This document shows positions 15,670-25,413 of a stretch of DNA of 64,000 nt, piece after piece (within the stretch, counting starts at the first letter, position 1; each line of letters starts with the position of its first letter). The stretch covers positions 1 through 64,000 of the forward strand of contig JAQYPV010000013.1 of the NCBI GenBank assembly GCA_028726605.1, read 5' to 3'. The position numbers were made by a program, and so were the translations under genes. Source of the DNA: Peptoniphilaceae bacterium. GTDB lineage: Bacteria; Bacillota; Clostridia; Tissierellales; Peptoniphilaceae. The notes below the pieces were generated by a model, which did no database searches, had not been told where the DNA came from, and worked only from the letters and a program-made list of their open reading frames with translations.

Positions 15670-18600
15670 TTACTGATGCTGTGAGCGCTTTTTCGTCGTC
15701 ATGACGAACAGCGCACCTGCCACGAGGCCCAGTGCCACGGAAGCCGAAAGGCTGATGTCCGACGTCGCCGGGGCGACGGTGGAGGTCTTAGTCACGTTCA
15801 CATGAACCGTAACGTCGCCCTGTTGCGGCTTCGCATTCGCCTTGGCGTTCACTGTCACTTCTACCTCGACGTTGTACGGATCGCTGCCGTCATCGGGGAC
15901 AAACAGCGCGCGATACACGCCCTTGCCGACGGACGGCGAGACGTTCGGCGTCGCCCAGACAAAATGGCCTTGGATGCGTTCGCCGTTCACGAGGATGGCG
16001 CCGCCGTTTTGGCGGATATCCGAAAGCGTGAGGCCGTCGCGATCCTGAATGGCTTCCGTCGTCGGCGCGTTGATCTCGATGACGAGTTCATCGCCGGTGA
16101 GGCTTTCTGCGTAGATGGCATTCGCCAGGTAGCGGTAGTCATCCTGCTGGTGGGCCTTGTTCGTCAAGGTGTTGGCGAACAGACGCAGGGTCTTGCCGTC
16201 CTGTTCCAGCAAAATGGCCTGAACGCTGCCCTTGTAGTCATTCATGTAGTCTTCCGTCATGAAGCCTTCGAGCAGTTCGTCATCGGCGGACGTCTGAATG
16301 AGCACCTTGGCCCCATCCGGAACGGACAGGAAGTAGTCGCCGCCGTAGCCGTACATGATGTAGTCTTTTTCGTTTTCATACGTCGCCGTGGTGAGATCCG
16401 CCGTCGGATAGTTCACCACGCTCAGTGCGTCGAAGCCAGACCAGTTGTTGTCGAGCTTGAACGCGATGTCTGCTAGTTTCTCATCTTTCACGAATTGCAG
16501 GGCATCTGTCGTGTAGCCGATGTACGGCGTGCCAGCTTCGACTTTGGCCACCACGTCTTCGGTGTTGGACGGGTACTGGCTGCCCACCACGAGGGACGCC
16601 TGACCCAGATCATCCGTCAGATGGAAGCCCATCTGTTTGTCGAGCGCGAAGAAATCCCAGTTTCCGTTGGTGTTGAGGCGATTGTAGTATCCCAACATGC
16701 CGACGGGGTTGCCGTCTTTGTCCGCCACCGACTCGTCCGGATCCGCCTTCGGCACGAAGAGCGTAATGGCGTTCTGAATGAGAGCGGCTTTGGGGACATC
16801 CTGACCTTTCACCACGTCCAGGACGTAGCGACCGCCCAGCGACTGGACCGCCGACGAGAGCGTGACGAAGTTGCCGCGGTTTTTCCCTTCAGTGATGAGG
16901 CCGACTTTTCCGCCGTGCAGCAAGATGTCATTCACGGCACGGATGGCTTCGGTCGAGTTGTTCGCGATGACGCTGATCGGTCCCTTTCCCGTCACAGCGC
17001 TTTGAAGCTTCGGAACCTCGGTGATTTCTTCCAGTGCGCCGTCGAAGACGCCGACCTTGCGGATGGTGTCCATGTCGAAACCGCGCAGCTGCGCAAAATT
17101 GGTGACCGGTTCGGAGTAGAGCGACCCTTCGGTCCAATCCGAGATGACGAGGTTGGGATAGAGCACGGTGTTCGCCATGTTGCGCTTGGCTTGGTGCATG
17201 TTGACGACGATGGTGCCCGCTTCGTAGGTCTTGCCTTCGAGGGTGACCGCCTGATTGAGACGGCTCACTTTGACGTCGTTACGCAACAGCAGCGCGATGG
17301 TGTCCTGCGCAGCTTTGCGGTCTTCCTGATGCTTTGCGTCCATGGGAATGACGTAGTACTCCGGGAAGAAGTTGTGGTTTTCGTTGTCGTTCGGACGGAA
17401 GTTCTGTGCGTTCGCGCCCGGGTTGTCCTGCTGATCCACGTACCAGGGACGAATGGTCTCGGCATCGATGTTCTCCATGCCGCGCACAAAGCGCAACAGT
17501 TGATTCTCGAACATCTTATCGCGGTTCTGCGCGACGAAGTCGGCGTTGCCGATGGAGCCGTACTGCAGTGCCGTGACGGCATCTGCGTGAGCGTAGGCCG
17601 ATTCCACCGTAAAGGCGTTCGTGCCGTGCATCATCGCGTACTGCGGTGTGTAGCTCGTGGACATATCGTCAAACGGGTACTGCCAGAAGCGCGTGCCGTC
17701 TTCCTGTTTCATGAGGTAATCCCGCATCGGGATCTTAGCGCTGTTCATGGTCTCATTGTTCGCCACGGAGGCGCCGGCAAAGGCCTCGCCCTGTGCCATG
17801 GCCGTGTCGATGAAGAGGTCGTATTCGTTGTTCGGATCGTGCGTCGGGCTGCACGGTTCCACCTGGTAATACTGATAGTAGCCGTGGAATTCATGGAACG
17901 AAATCGGGTTCCATTGGCTGATGAGCGACGTCATCGCCTGCGTTTCCGGCTGCGTCTGATAAGTGTTGTCACGGTTCAGGTCAAAGCCGTTGCCGTTCGT
18001 CCGCGAGTTGACGACGCGGGCGTCCACGTTCTCCGACGGCACCAAGATAAAGAACATCTTCGACAGAATCTGCCGTGGATCGAACGTGCGAATTTCGGAT
18101 GTGTAGTACTTCTGGAACTCTTCTTCGGTGAGATCCGCGGAGGCGTCGATGCCGCCGTCGTAATTCACGCCGTTACTGATGCCACCATTGCCGCGGATGT
18201 AGCCGATGCCTTGGACCTTATCGGCGATGAGTTCCGACCACACGGAGCCGTCTTTCTCCATCTCGATGGCGAGCTCTGCTTTTCCGGCTTCGGTGAGTCC
18301 CGTGAGCTGCCGATAGGTGAAGGTCTCGTTGCGCGTCAGCGTGCGCAAGAATTCCATCACCGCGTCGGTGCCGACGATTTCATCGGCGTGGACGTTGGAA
18401 TACATGACGGGCACTTTGTACTGAAGTGTCCCCTCGCGCAGTTCCTTGAGCACAGCTTGAGGATCTTCCATCATGCGCTTGCGCAGGGCCTGATAGTCTT
18501 CCAAATCTTTTTGCGATTCGGAGACGAAGACCGCTTGAATGGGCCGGTTCTGTGCAGATTTTCCAATTTCCACGGACTCGGCGTAGATGCCGTTGTCCTT

Positions 18601-19602
18601 GGCTTCCTGCACCGCCACCGGAATCTCTGCATCCACTTCGGCCTGCGAACGGTAGGCGTCATACGGACGGTAGTCAATGTCCGTCTGCGCAACGGCCTCG
18701 CCGTCCAAGATGAGCGAGAGGTGGTAGGTGCCGAAGTAGTCCATCATCGCCGCGCGCACATTTCCGCGGTCGCGGACGTCGATGCCGTCGAAGCCCAAGA
18801 GCTTCTCGTTGGCAAACGTCAAGACGAGGCTCGGCTTGCCGTCGACCATCTCCACAGTCGTCTTCACATCCTTGAAGAGCGGGATGGACGGATAGTCTTC
18901 TTCCAGATAGCGATCGGCCGTGTGCACGGTCTTCCAATCTTCCAACGCGCCGCCTAAGTACTGATTCGGGAACAGTTTGGGGTCGTTGGGGAGTTCGTCG
19001 CTTGCGCGGAACATAGCCCATTGGACCTGTGCTTTTTCGAGCTGTTCTTGTGTCATGTCGTCAAACGGCACGACCACGCGATAGCTGCGCTCTTCCGTCA
19101 TCGAGAGCTGGACTTTTTCGTCCGGTTTCGCCTTCGCATCGGTCCGCGAAAGGATCATCTGTTTTTGCGGCGTCGCCGTCGCGCGCCACGCTTCTGTGGG
19201 CACGCTTGTCGTCTCTTCCGCTGTCTCGGCCGGTACATTCACCTGAGGCGCAGTCGCGCCCGGCTGTGACGGCAGGTTCTCGCCGCGCTGTGGACCTGCG
19301 GTGCGTTCTGGCGTTCCCACTTCGGGATCTGGTTCCACGACGAGGTCTGGTTCATCCGAAGCGAAGTTCGCCGTCTCGTCCGTCTGCTCGGACGCTGGGG
19401 AATCCAAGCGTGCGGTCGAAACCGTTTCTTTCGATTCCGTCACAGCGCCGACGCCGTCGGCAAAAGACAGCGCCGTTTTTGACGCTTCTGTGGCCTGGGA
19501 TGCGTCCGCATCCGCCTTGTCCGCATAGGACGTCATTGGCGTCAATGTGAGTAACGACGCCACGGCAAAGCTCAAAAGCCATTGACTTTTGTGCCTACCC
19601 AT
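15670..19602 (-). CDS. very large secreted M14 zinc carboxypeptidase with sortase-like tail
   Basis: 1310 residues. A signal peptide (about 1-27) and an acidic, Thr/Pro-rich linker (to about 170) precede the M14 domain. Zinc ligands are His405 and Glu408 in HADE, with His570 or His573 in SFHEFHG, and substrate-binding DLNRD is at 541-545. A long C-terminal region (about 700-1240) is not recognised. The tail has a spacer, the motif APATSD (1277-1282), a hydrophobic segment and TKKRSQHQ, which looks like a divergent sorting signal. It probably trims peptides at the cell surface. The ATG follows AAAGGAGG. Typical M14 enzymes are only 300-450 residues. Confidence 0.9.
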   Translation of the reverse strand: MGRHKSQWLLSFAVASLLTLTPMTSYADKADADASQATEASKTALSFADGVGAVTESKETVSTARLDSPASEQTDETANFASDEPDLVVEPDPEVGTPERTAGPQRGENLPSQPGATAPQVNVPAETAEETTSVPTEAWRATATPQKQMILSRTDAKAKPDEKVQLSMTEERSYRVVVPFDDMTQEQLEKAQVQWAMFRASDELPNDPKLFPNQYLGGALEDWKTVHTADRYLEEDYPSIPLFKDVKTTVEMVDGKPSLVLTFANEKLLGFDGIDVRDRGNVRAAMMDYFGTYHLSLILDGEAVAQTDIDYRPYDAYRSQAEVDAEIPVAVQEAKDNGIYAESVEIGKSAQNRPIQAVFVSESQKDLEDYQALRKRMMEDPQAVLKELREGTLQYKVPVMYSNVHADEIVGTDAVMEFLRTLTRNETFTYRQLTGLTEAGKAELAIEMEKDGSVWSELIADKVQGIGYIRGNGGISNGVNYDGGIDASADLTEEEFQKYYTSEIRTFDPRQILSKMFFILVPSENVDARVVNSRTNGNGFDLNRDNTYQTQPETQAMTSLISQWNPISFHEFHGYYQYYQVEPCSPTHDPNNEYDLFIDTAMAQGEAFAGASVANNETMNSAKIPMRDYLMKQEDGTRFWQYPFDDMSTSYTPQYAMMHGTNAFTVESAYAHADAVTALQYGSIGNADFVAQNRDKMFENQLLRFVRGMENIDAETIRPWYVDQQDNPGANAQNFRPNDNENHNFFPEYYVIPMDAKHQEDRKAAQDTIALLLRNDVKVSRLNQAVTLEGKTYEAGTIVVNMHQAKRNMANTVLYPNLVISDWTEGSLYSEPVTNFAQLRGFDMDTIRKVGVFDGALEEITEVPKLQSAVTGKGPISVIANNSTEAIRAVNDILLHGGKVGLITEGKNRGNFVTLSSAVQSLGGRYVLDVVKGQDVPKAALIQNAITLFVPKADPDESVADKDGNPVGMLGYYNRLNTNGNWDFFALDKQMGFHLTDDLGQASLVVGSQYPSNTEDVVAKVEAGTPYIGYTTDALQFVKDEKLADIAFKLDNNWSGFDALSVVNYPTADLTTATYENEKDYIMYGYGGDYFLSVPDGAKVLIQTSADDELLEGFMTEDYMNDYKGSVQAILLEQDGKTLRLFANTLTNKAHQQDDYRYLANAIYAESLTGDELVIEINAPTTEAIQDRDGLTLSDIRQNGGAILVNGERIQGHFVWATPNVSPSVGKGVYRALFVPDDGSDPYNVEVEVTVNAKANAKPQQGDVTVHVNVTKTSTVAPATSDISLSASVALGLVAGALFVMTTKKRSQHQ

Positions 19603-19710
19603 GCCTTCCTCCTTTCTCGCCTTTTTCCTGACGGCTCAGAAAAAAGTGTTGCAACATTCTTCTCTTGCATTTTAACGCTACATAACGACCACGCTGAACA
19701 AATGTTTTGC

Positions 19711-22392
19711 TTACTTCACCAAACTCTCCACTTTCGCTTCCACATCTTCGCTGACGGACTTGGGGCCGCCGACGATGACGACCGACTTTAAGGTTTCCGT
19801 CTTGTCGAAGAAGTCTGACACCTTCGGATCCAAGGTGGCCGGACGCGTCAACAGCAGCGGCAAGCCCAGCTTCTGTGCCACAGGTCCAGCCGTCAAGGCA
19901 TCAGAGGCCACCTGGCCACTCACGAGCAGTGCCTGCTCGGGCTTTTCAAACTTCGACGCCACTATCGCGCTCAAGCTGTAGCGGTCCGCATCAGAGAGAC
20001 GCGTCACGTCGACTTTCGTGAGTTTCGCGAGCGCCGCCTTCGTCTCGTCAGAGACGCTCTTCGGCCCGCCGATGAGGACGACCGTCTTGAGGTCCTTCAT
20101 GCCCTGAATGGCCTTTTCGGTCACGGACGGAATGGAGGCTTCCTTCGTGAGCAACACCGGCGCATCCAAGCCCTTCGCATACGGCACGGCCATCAAGGCA
20201 TCCGAGAAGACCTGACCCGTCGTCACGACCAAATTGCCACTCGCCTTCACTTCCTTCACCGTCTTGGCATTCACTTCATAGCGATCCGCGCCGTCCACGC
20301 GCTCGACCTTCACTTGCGGCAGCGCCGCCTTCACGGCATCTTCAGTCTCTTTGCTGATGGACTTGAGACCACCCATCAAAATGACCTTCTCCGGTTGGCG
20401 TTTCACGAGGGCATCCTTCGTCACATCCGTCAATTTCGTCGCATCCGTGTAGAAGATCGGACTTTCGCCCTGAGAGAGGTTCGCCGCGCTGATGGCATCG
20501 CCCGAGGCCATCGTGTTCACCAAAATGACCGTCTTGGCCTCCGGAAAATACGCATTGGCGACGTTGACCGCCACTTCCTGGCGATTCTGACCCGAAAGAC
20601 GCGCCACCGGCGATTGCATCACGACCGTAAACACGTGTGCGCCATTCTCCGTCTTCGCCTGAATCGGCTGACCCATGAAGGTCACATCATCGATCTTTTC
20701 CAAGACCGTTGCGTCCACTGAAACCGTGAGCGTACCGTTAAAGCGCTCCACGGAGTTGCCATAGGCGTCCACTAAGAAGAGATTCTTCTTTTCACTATCA
20801 TATGTGACTTTCCAGACCTGATCCGTCGTGTTCGACGGCACCGTGAGCTTGAACGCGCCCGCCGGAATTTCCTCGCGGTAAAGGCTCTCCGAAGACGACG
20901 TGTAGCCGTTCTTCATGAGTTCTTCGTGAAGCGTCTTCTGCACCTGGAGTTGCGCCTCGTGGCTCTTCCTCGACGCGTCATTGTTGAGCGTCGTTTGGAT
21001 GGCCGCGCTTGCCGGCGACAGCGACACCGACTTCAAGATCTCTTCTTGCACCGGATTCAAGACGGCATCCACCATGGGCTGGTACTTCTCCCGATCCAGT
21101 TCCACCATGTGCAGAATATCCATCGCCGTCCAATACATGGACTCATTCGTGTACTCGTTCGACGCCTTCACCGCCGACGCTTCGCCGCTCGTGATGTCCT
21201 TGTAGTAAGGTACGAAGACCGACGTCAACGGCGAACCGATGGCGAGGTATTCTACGCCCGGGAATTTCGCCGTGCGGGTCGGCGGGAGTTCAAACACGTG
21301 CGCTTCCATCACGTTGCGGTTGCCGATTGGATAATAGCCTTCGCCTCCCGCGTCATTCGCCGGCAGATCGCCCATGTTCTCAAAGCGATTGCGCATGGCG
21401 CCCATGACGTCCTGTACCGAAATGCTCTTTTCGTCCGCCGTCTGCAAAAACGCAAACGCAGTATCGTCCACCTTTACCTCCGCCTTCGGATTGAGCGCTT
21501 TGATGCCGGAGGCCGCACGTGACGCATTGCGTGGCTCAACTTCCGGCTCCGCATAGGATTCACGCGCCTTGATCACGTACGTCGCCTTGTCGCCGTTTAA
21601 GGTTTTGGCCTTTTCCGCCGTCTCGAACAGACCCTTGGAGTAGATGTACTGGTCGTCCTTCGACACGATGTAGTTGTCCTTCGTCTCGCCCGGCGTCAGC
21701 GTCACTTCGTTGATCCAGAACGTGTTCGGAAACACCGAGAAGCGGTCCTTCGGATAGCGCATGGCGAGGAACTGATGGCCCGTGTAGATCTCCATGTACC
21801 AGACGTTTTCGGCATCCGCCACCACGAGACCGTTGCCCTCCGCAGAGCCTTTCGTCGCCACGATGTCGGCAATCATCTTCACGGCCTCATCCGCCGTGGC
21901 ACATTCCGAGAGGATGATCGTCGGCATGATGGCTTCCGTCAATCCCACCGCATCCTTCTCATGCGCACCAGAGCCGTTCAAAAGCGGATCCTGGTTCAAG
22001 ACGTCTGCATTCGCCGTAGCCGAAACGGTCATGTCCACCATGAGGCCCATTTCGTTGAAGCCCGCCTCATCGTAGATGCCGTATTCCGGCGTGGTGTCGT
22101 TCACGGCCGAAAAGCGATACGAATCCTTCGTAAAGGTGTGCTTGAAGCCGTTGCCCGTCCCATAGGACGTGTCCTCAATCGTCTCACCCTTTTTGTACGT
22201 CCCGGCCTCGTGAATCACATACGACTTGTTGTGATTCGTCTCCAGATCCTCGGTACGCCCGAAAATGAAACTCCCGTTTTCGGTCAGATTCGAGCCCACG
22301 AGCACGCCCGTGCACGCCGCAACCGGTTCCACTAAGCCCATCGTGAGAGCCAGAGCGAGAGCAATTGCCGCCAACCCTTTCTTTTTCCGCAT
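19711..22392 (-). CDS. secreted C69-family dipeptidase with three cell-wall-binding-2 repeats
   Basis: 893 residues. The signal peptide ends ...PVAA and exposes Cys27 (CTGVLVGSNLT), the N-terminal nucleophile of C69 peptidases. The catalytic domain runs to about residue 490. After a middle region come three CWB2 (PF04122-like) repeats from about 600 to the end, each with an ILMGGLKS/LIGGPKS/VGGPKS word and D(A/G)ADRY. In Clostridioides, CWB2 modules bind wall polymers non-covalently, so this enzyme should be wall-bound without sortase. The ATG at 22392 follows AAGGAG. Confidence 0.93.
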   Translation of the reverse strand: MRKKKGLAAIALALALTMGLVEPVAACTGVLVGSNLTENGSFIFGRTEDLETNHNKSYVIHEAGTYKKGETIEDTSYGTGNGFKHTFTKDSYRFSAVNDTTPEYGIYDEAGFNEMGLMVDMTVSATANADVLNQDPLLNGSGAHEKDAVGLTEAIMPTIILSECATADEAVKMIADIVATKGSAEGNGLVVADAENVWYMEIYTGHQFLAMRYPKDRFSVFPNTFWINEVTLTPGETKDNYIVSKDDQYIYSKGLFETAEKAKTLNGDKATYVIKARESYAEPEVEPRNASRAASGIKALNPKAEVKVDDTAFAFLQTADEKSISVQDVMGAMRNRFENMGDLPANDAGGEGYYPIGNRNVMEAHVFELPPTRTAKFPGVEYLAIGSPLTSVFVPYYKDITSGEASAVKASNEYTNESMYWTAMDILHMVELDREKYQPMVDAVLNPVQEEILKSVSLSPASAAIQTTLNNDASRKSHEAQLQVQKTLHEELMKNGYTSSSESLYREEIPAGAFKLTVPSNTTDQVWKVTYDSEKKNLFLVDAYGNSVERFNGTLTVSVDATVLEKIDDVTFMGQPIQAKTENGAHVFTVVMQSPVARLSGQNRQEVAVNVANAYFPEAKTVILVNTMASGDAISAANLSQGESPIFYTDATKLTDVTKDALVKRQPEKVILMGGLKSISKETEDAVKAALPQVKVERVDGADRYEVNAKTVKEVKASGNLVVTTGQVFSDALMAVPYAKGLDAPVLLTKEASIPSVTEKAIQGMKDLKTVVLIGGPKSVSDETKAALAKLTKVDVTRLSDADRYSLSAIVASKFEKPEQALLVSGQVASDALTAGPVAQKLGLPLLLTRPATLDPKVSDFFDKTETLKSVVIVGGPKSVSEDVEAKVESLVK

Positions 22393-22477
22393 ACTTTCTC
22401 CTTCCTGTTTCCAACCCCGTGGCCGACGCCACCATTCAGTTTGACTATAACACGACGGGCAAACGTTGCAAAGCCCT

Positions 22478-22515
22478 AAAAAAAGCGAAAAGCGGAGGAA
22501 TGCCCCGCCTTTCGC
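22478..22515 (-). terminator. terminator after citF
   Basis: On the minus strand GCGAAAGGCGGGG pairs with CCTCCGCTTTTCGC across a short loop, followed by seven T (22478-22484). It lies about 170 bases after the citF stop; that 170-base stretch shows nothing else. Confidence 0.8.
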
Positions 22516-22682
22516 CCGACATCTCATATTGTGCAAGAAATGGCTCGCCCACCGTCAAACGGCCCGCCAGCGCATGGCGATGCCGTCATTCGCCGCCCCC
22601 TCGAAACTGCCGTGAACTCAGGCGTTCGCTCGCCCTTTCAATGCGCGACACCCCCGACCTCTTCCGAGCGTTTGAACGCGCC

Positions 22683-24227
22683 TCACACCTGGGGCTTTCG
22701 AATCACGTCGATGATGGTGCCATCGCGGTATTCCACCAGCGCCACCACCTGATCCGTAAATTCGATGGGCTTGGGCTCGCCCACGATGCCATAGGCGATG
22801 TCGCGCAATTCTTCAATGCTCTTGAGCGGCAGATCGGTCTTTTGGAGTTGCTCGACCAAGTCCTGACGCCGTGGGTTCACCGCCACGCCGTAATCCGTCG
22901 CCACGATGTCCACCGTCTCGCCCGGCGTTGTGACCGACGTCACCTGATCCCGCACGCTCGCCAGACGCCCCCGGATGAGCGGCGTCACGATGATGGTGCA
23001 CTTGGCGCCGGCCGCCGTATCGACGTGTCCACCCGGCGCTCCCTGAATCTTGCCATCCGAACCCACCACAACGTTCACGTTGAAATCCGTGTCAATCTCC
23101 AGCGCTCCCAAGATGACGTAATCCAACAAGTTGACATAGGCCCCCTTGTTGAGCGGGTTGGCGTATTCCGATGTCGTGATTTCAAAATGCCCCGGCGTCT
23201 CGTGCACGGATTCCACAGAGGGGATGTCGAAGTCCTGTGTGTCGGCGATCTTGCGGATCAGGCCCTCTTTGAGCATGGCGACCATGGGCGCGGTGATGCC
23301 ACCCAACGCAAAGCCCATGTGGATGTCCTTCTCCCGCATGGTGGGCGCCAGGAACTGCGTCACAGCGAGAGACGCCCCGCCCGCGCCCGTCTGGAACGAG
23401 AATCCGTCTCTGAACCACTCCGTGTTCATGACGCACTCCGCCGCGTACTCCGCGATCATGAGCTCCCGCGGATCCGACGTCTGCCGCACGGCATTGCCGG
23501 CTATTTTTTCCGCCTCGCCGACCTGATCCACGACCACGACGGCGTCCACGTTGATCCCGTCGATGCTGTACGGATCGTTCGGGAACGGCACCAGCGTGTC
23601 CGTCACCACGATTACGTGATCCGCGTACTGCGCATCCACCGCCGCATAGGACAAGACGCCGCAATCGCTCTTGCCGCCCTTGCCTGACGCGTTGCCATAC
23701 GCATCCGCCGTCGGCGCACCGATGAACGCCACGTCCACATGCACTTCGCCCGTCTCGATGGCGCGAACGCGGCCGCCGTGTGAGCGAATCCAAGCGGGAT
23801 GCGCGAGTTTGCCCGCGGAGAGCGCCTCGCCGATCTCATCGCGCACGCCAGAGCTTGAAATGCGCGTGATCGTGCCATCCTCGATCATGGGCACGAGCGA
23901 CGCCTGCGCCTTTCCCAGCGATGATGCGCAGAGGTACAGATCCTTGATGCCCATTCGATGGATGACGTCGAAGACCATGGCGATCACCCGGTCGCCGTTG
24001 CGGAAGTGATGGTGGAACGACACCGTCATGCCGTCCTTTAGCCCCGACTGACGAATCGCTTCCTCCAGCGAGTCCACCACCTTGGATGCCTTCGGCGTGA
24101 CCATGGGTCTCACCTTCGCCGCCGCCCGCGTGTATTCGTAATTCTCACGATAAAACGGCCCCTGATAGGCCTCGAGTCCCTCCGTCAGGAGTGCGTCAGG
24201 GATCTCCCGACCAACTTGATTTTTCAT
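22683..24227 (-). CDS. citF: citrate lyase alpha subunit (citrate CoA-transferase)
   Basis: 514 residues, the usual length. Exchanges acetyl for citryl on the carrier CitD, the first half-reaction of citrate lyase. Homologous over the full length, with recognisable VSFHHHFRNGD, SSLGKAQA and ISSSGVRDEIG near the N-terminus and GAGGASLAV in the middle. Its ATG overlaps the citE stop by four bases. It is the last gene of the pnp-GntR-citD-citE-citF unit. Confidence 0.97.
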   Translation of the reverse strand: MKNQVGREIPDALLTEGLEAYQGPFYRENYEYTRAAAKVRPMVTPKASKVVDSLEEAIRQSGLKDGMTVSFHHHFRNGDRVIAMVFDVIHRMGIKDLYLCASSLGKAQASLVPMIEDGTITRISSSGVRDEIGEALSAGKLAHPAWIRSHGGRVRAIETGEVHVDVAFIGAPTADAYGNASGKGGKSDCGVLSYAAVDAQYADHVIVVTDTLVPFPNDPYSIDGINVDAVVVVDQVGEAEKIAGNAVRQTSDPRELMIAEYAAECVMNTEWFRDGFSFQTGAGGASLAVTQFLAPTMREKDIHMGFALGGITAPMVAMLKEGLIRKIADTQDFDIPSVESVHETPGHFEITTSEYANPLNKGAYVNLLDYVILGALEIDTDFNVNVVVGSDGKIQGAPGGHVDTAAGAKCTIIVTPLIRGRLASVRDQVTSVTTPGETVDIVATDYGVAVNPRRQDLVEQLQKTDLPLKSIEELRDIAYGIVGEPKPIEFTDQVVALVEYRDGTIIDVIRKPQV

Positions 24228-25135
24228 GCCAAATCTCCCTCATAGCGCTTCGCCGCCTTCGCCAACTGCAAGATGCGCTTCGCACCTTCCACGTGGGCGA
24301 CGTCGATCATCTGGTCGTCCACCACCATGACGCCGACGCCCCGCTTTTCATTTTCGCGGACCGCGGCGATGATATGCTCGGCGTGGCGAATCTCCTTTTC
24401 GCTCGGTGTGAACACCTCGTGAATCGTCTTGATCTGCCTAGGGTTGATGAGTGACTTTCCGTCGAAGCCCATCTTGTAGATGAGTTCCGTCTCGCGGCGC
24501 AAGCCCTCTTCATCCTTGAGGTCGGTGTAGACCGTGTCAAATGCCATGACTCCCGCCGCGCGCGCGGCGATCAAGAGTTGCGAACGGGCCACGAAGAGCT
24601 CTTCCCCCGTCTTGGTGTTCTGGGCGTGCATCGTGCGGCGGAAGTCGCCGGCCGAGAGCGCCACGCCCATCATGCGAGGAGAAGCCGTGCAGATGTCGTA
24701 GCAGTGGATGAGGCCCAACGGAGACTCGATGGCCGACATCATCATGGTGCGGCCGTGTTCCACGCCGAATTCCGCTTCCGCCTCGCCGATCAAACGGTCG
24801 ACCTCGCGCACTTCTTCCACGGTCTCGGTCATGGGGAGGCGAATGCCCTCCACGCCGCCGGCCACCGCCATGCGAATGTCTTCCCTATAATAAGGCGTGT
24901 TCGTGCCGTTGATGCGGACCCAGCGCTCGACCGTGCCGTAGTTGACGTATTTCAGCGTATTGTAGAGTTGAATGCGAGCTGAGTCTTTCTCGGAGGGACT
25001 CACGGCGTCTTCGAGGTCCAACAAGACGCAGTCCGGCGCGTAGATGTAGGCGTCCTTCACGAGCGACGCCCTCTGACCGTTTAAGAACATCATGGTTCTT
25101 CTGGGACGATTGACGATCATAGCTTGGACCCCCAT
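24224..25135 (-). CDS. citE: citrate lyase beta subunit (citryl-ACP lyase)
   Basis: 303 residues. Cleaves citryl-ACP to oxaloacetate and acetyl-ACP. The TIM barrel has the metal-binding words LLDLEDAV, RLPMTET and SAIESPLG typical of CitE. The ATG at 25135 lies inside the end of citD (19-base overlap) and follows GAAGG. It overlaps citF by four bases. All three lyase subunits are therefore translated as a unit. Confidence 0.97.
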   Translation of the reverse strand: MGVQAMIVNRPRRTMMFLNGQRASLVKDAYIYAPDCVLLDLEDAVSPSEKDSARIQLYNTLKYVNYGTVERWVRINGTNTPYYREDIRMAVAGGVEGIRLPMTETVEEVREVDRLIGEAEAEFGVEHGRTMMMSAIESPLGLIHCYDICTASPRMMGVALSAGDFRRTMHAQNTKTGEELFVARSQLLIAARAAGVMAFDTVYTDLKDEEGLRRETELIYKMGFDGKSLINPRQIKTIHEVFTPSEKEIRHAEHIIAAVRENEKRGVGVMVVDDQMIDVAHVEGAKRILQLAKAAKRYEGDLA

Positions 25136-25413
25136 GGCAAACCTTCAAATGTATCGGCCGCGCGGAACACGGCCGTCTCCACGCGCGAACGAATGGTGCA
25201 GTCCAGCGCGCCCTTGTCTTCGATCTCCAGCTTCACGTGAGAGACGTCCAACTGGGATAAGACTTCCTCAATGGTCTTTCGGATGTCCTCCCCGTACTGC
25301 TGAATGACGGAACTCTTAATGGTGATCTCCGTGGGCGCGTCCTGCGCGTCCAGCGTCACCAAGCAATCCGAGGACTCCAGCGTCCCCGCCGTTGCGAAAT
25401 GCTTAATTTCCAC
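25117..25413 (-). CDS. citD: citrate lyase acyl carrier protein (gamma subunit)
   Basis: 98 residues. Carries the CoA-like prosthetic group on the serine of GTLESSD (Ser14). CitG makes the group, CitX attaches it and CitC acetylates it, and all three genes are in this window. The ATG lies inside the end of the GntR regulator gene (11-base overlap). Confidence 0.96.
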   Translation of the reverse strand: MEIKHFATAGTLESSDCLVTLDAQDAPTEITIKSSVIQQYGEDIRKTIEEVLSQLDVSHVKLEIEDKGALDCTIRSRVETAVFRAADTFEGLPWGSKL

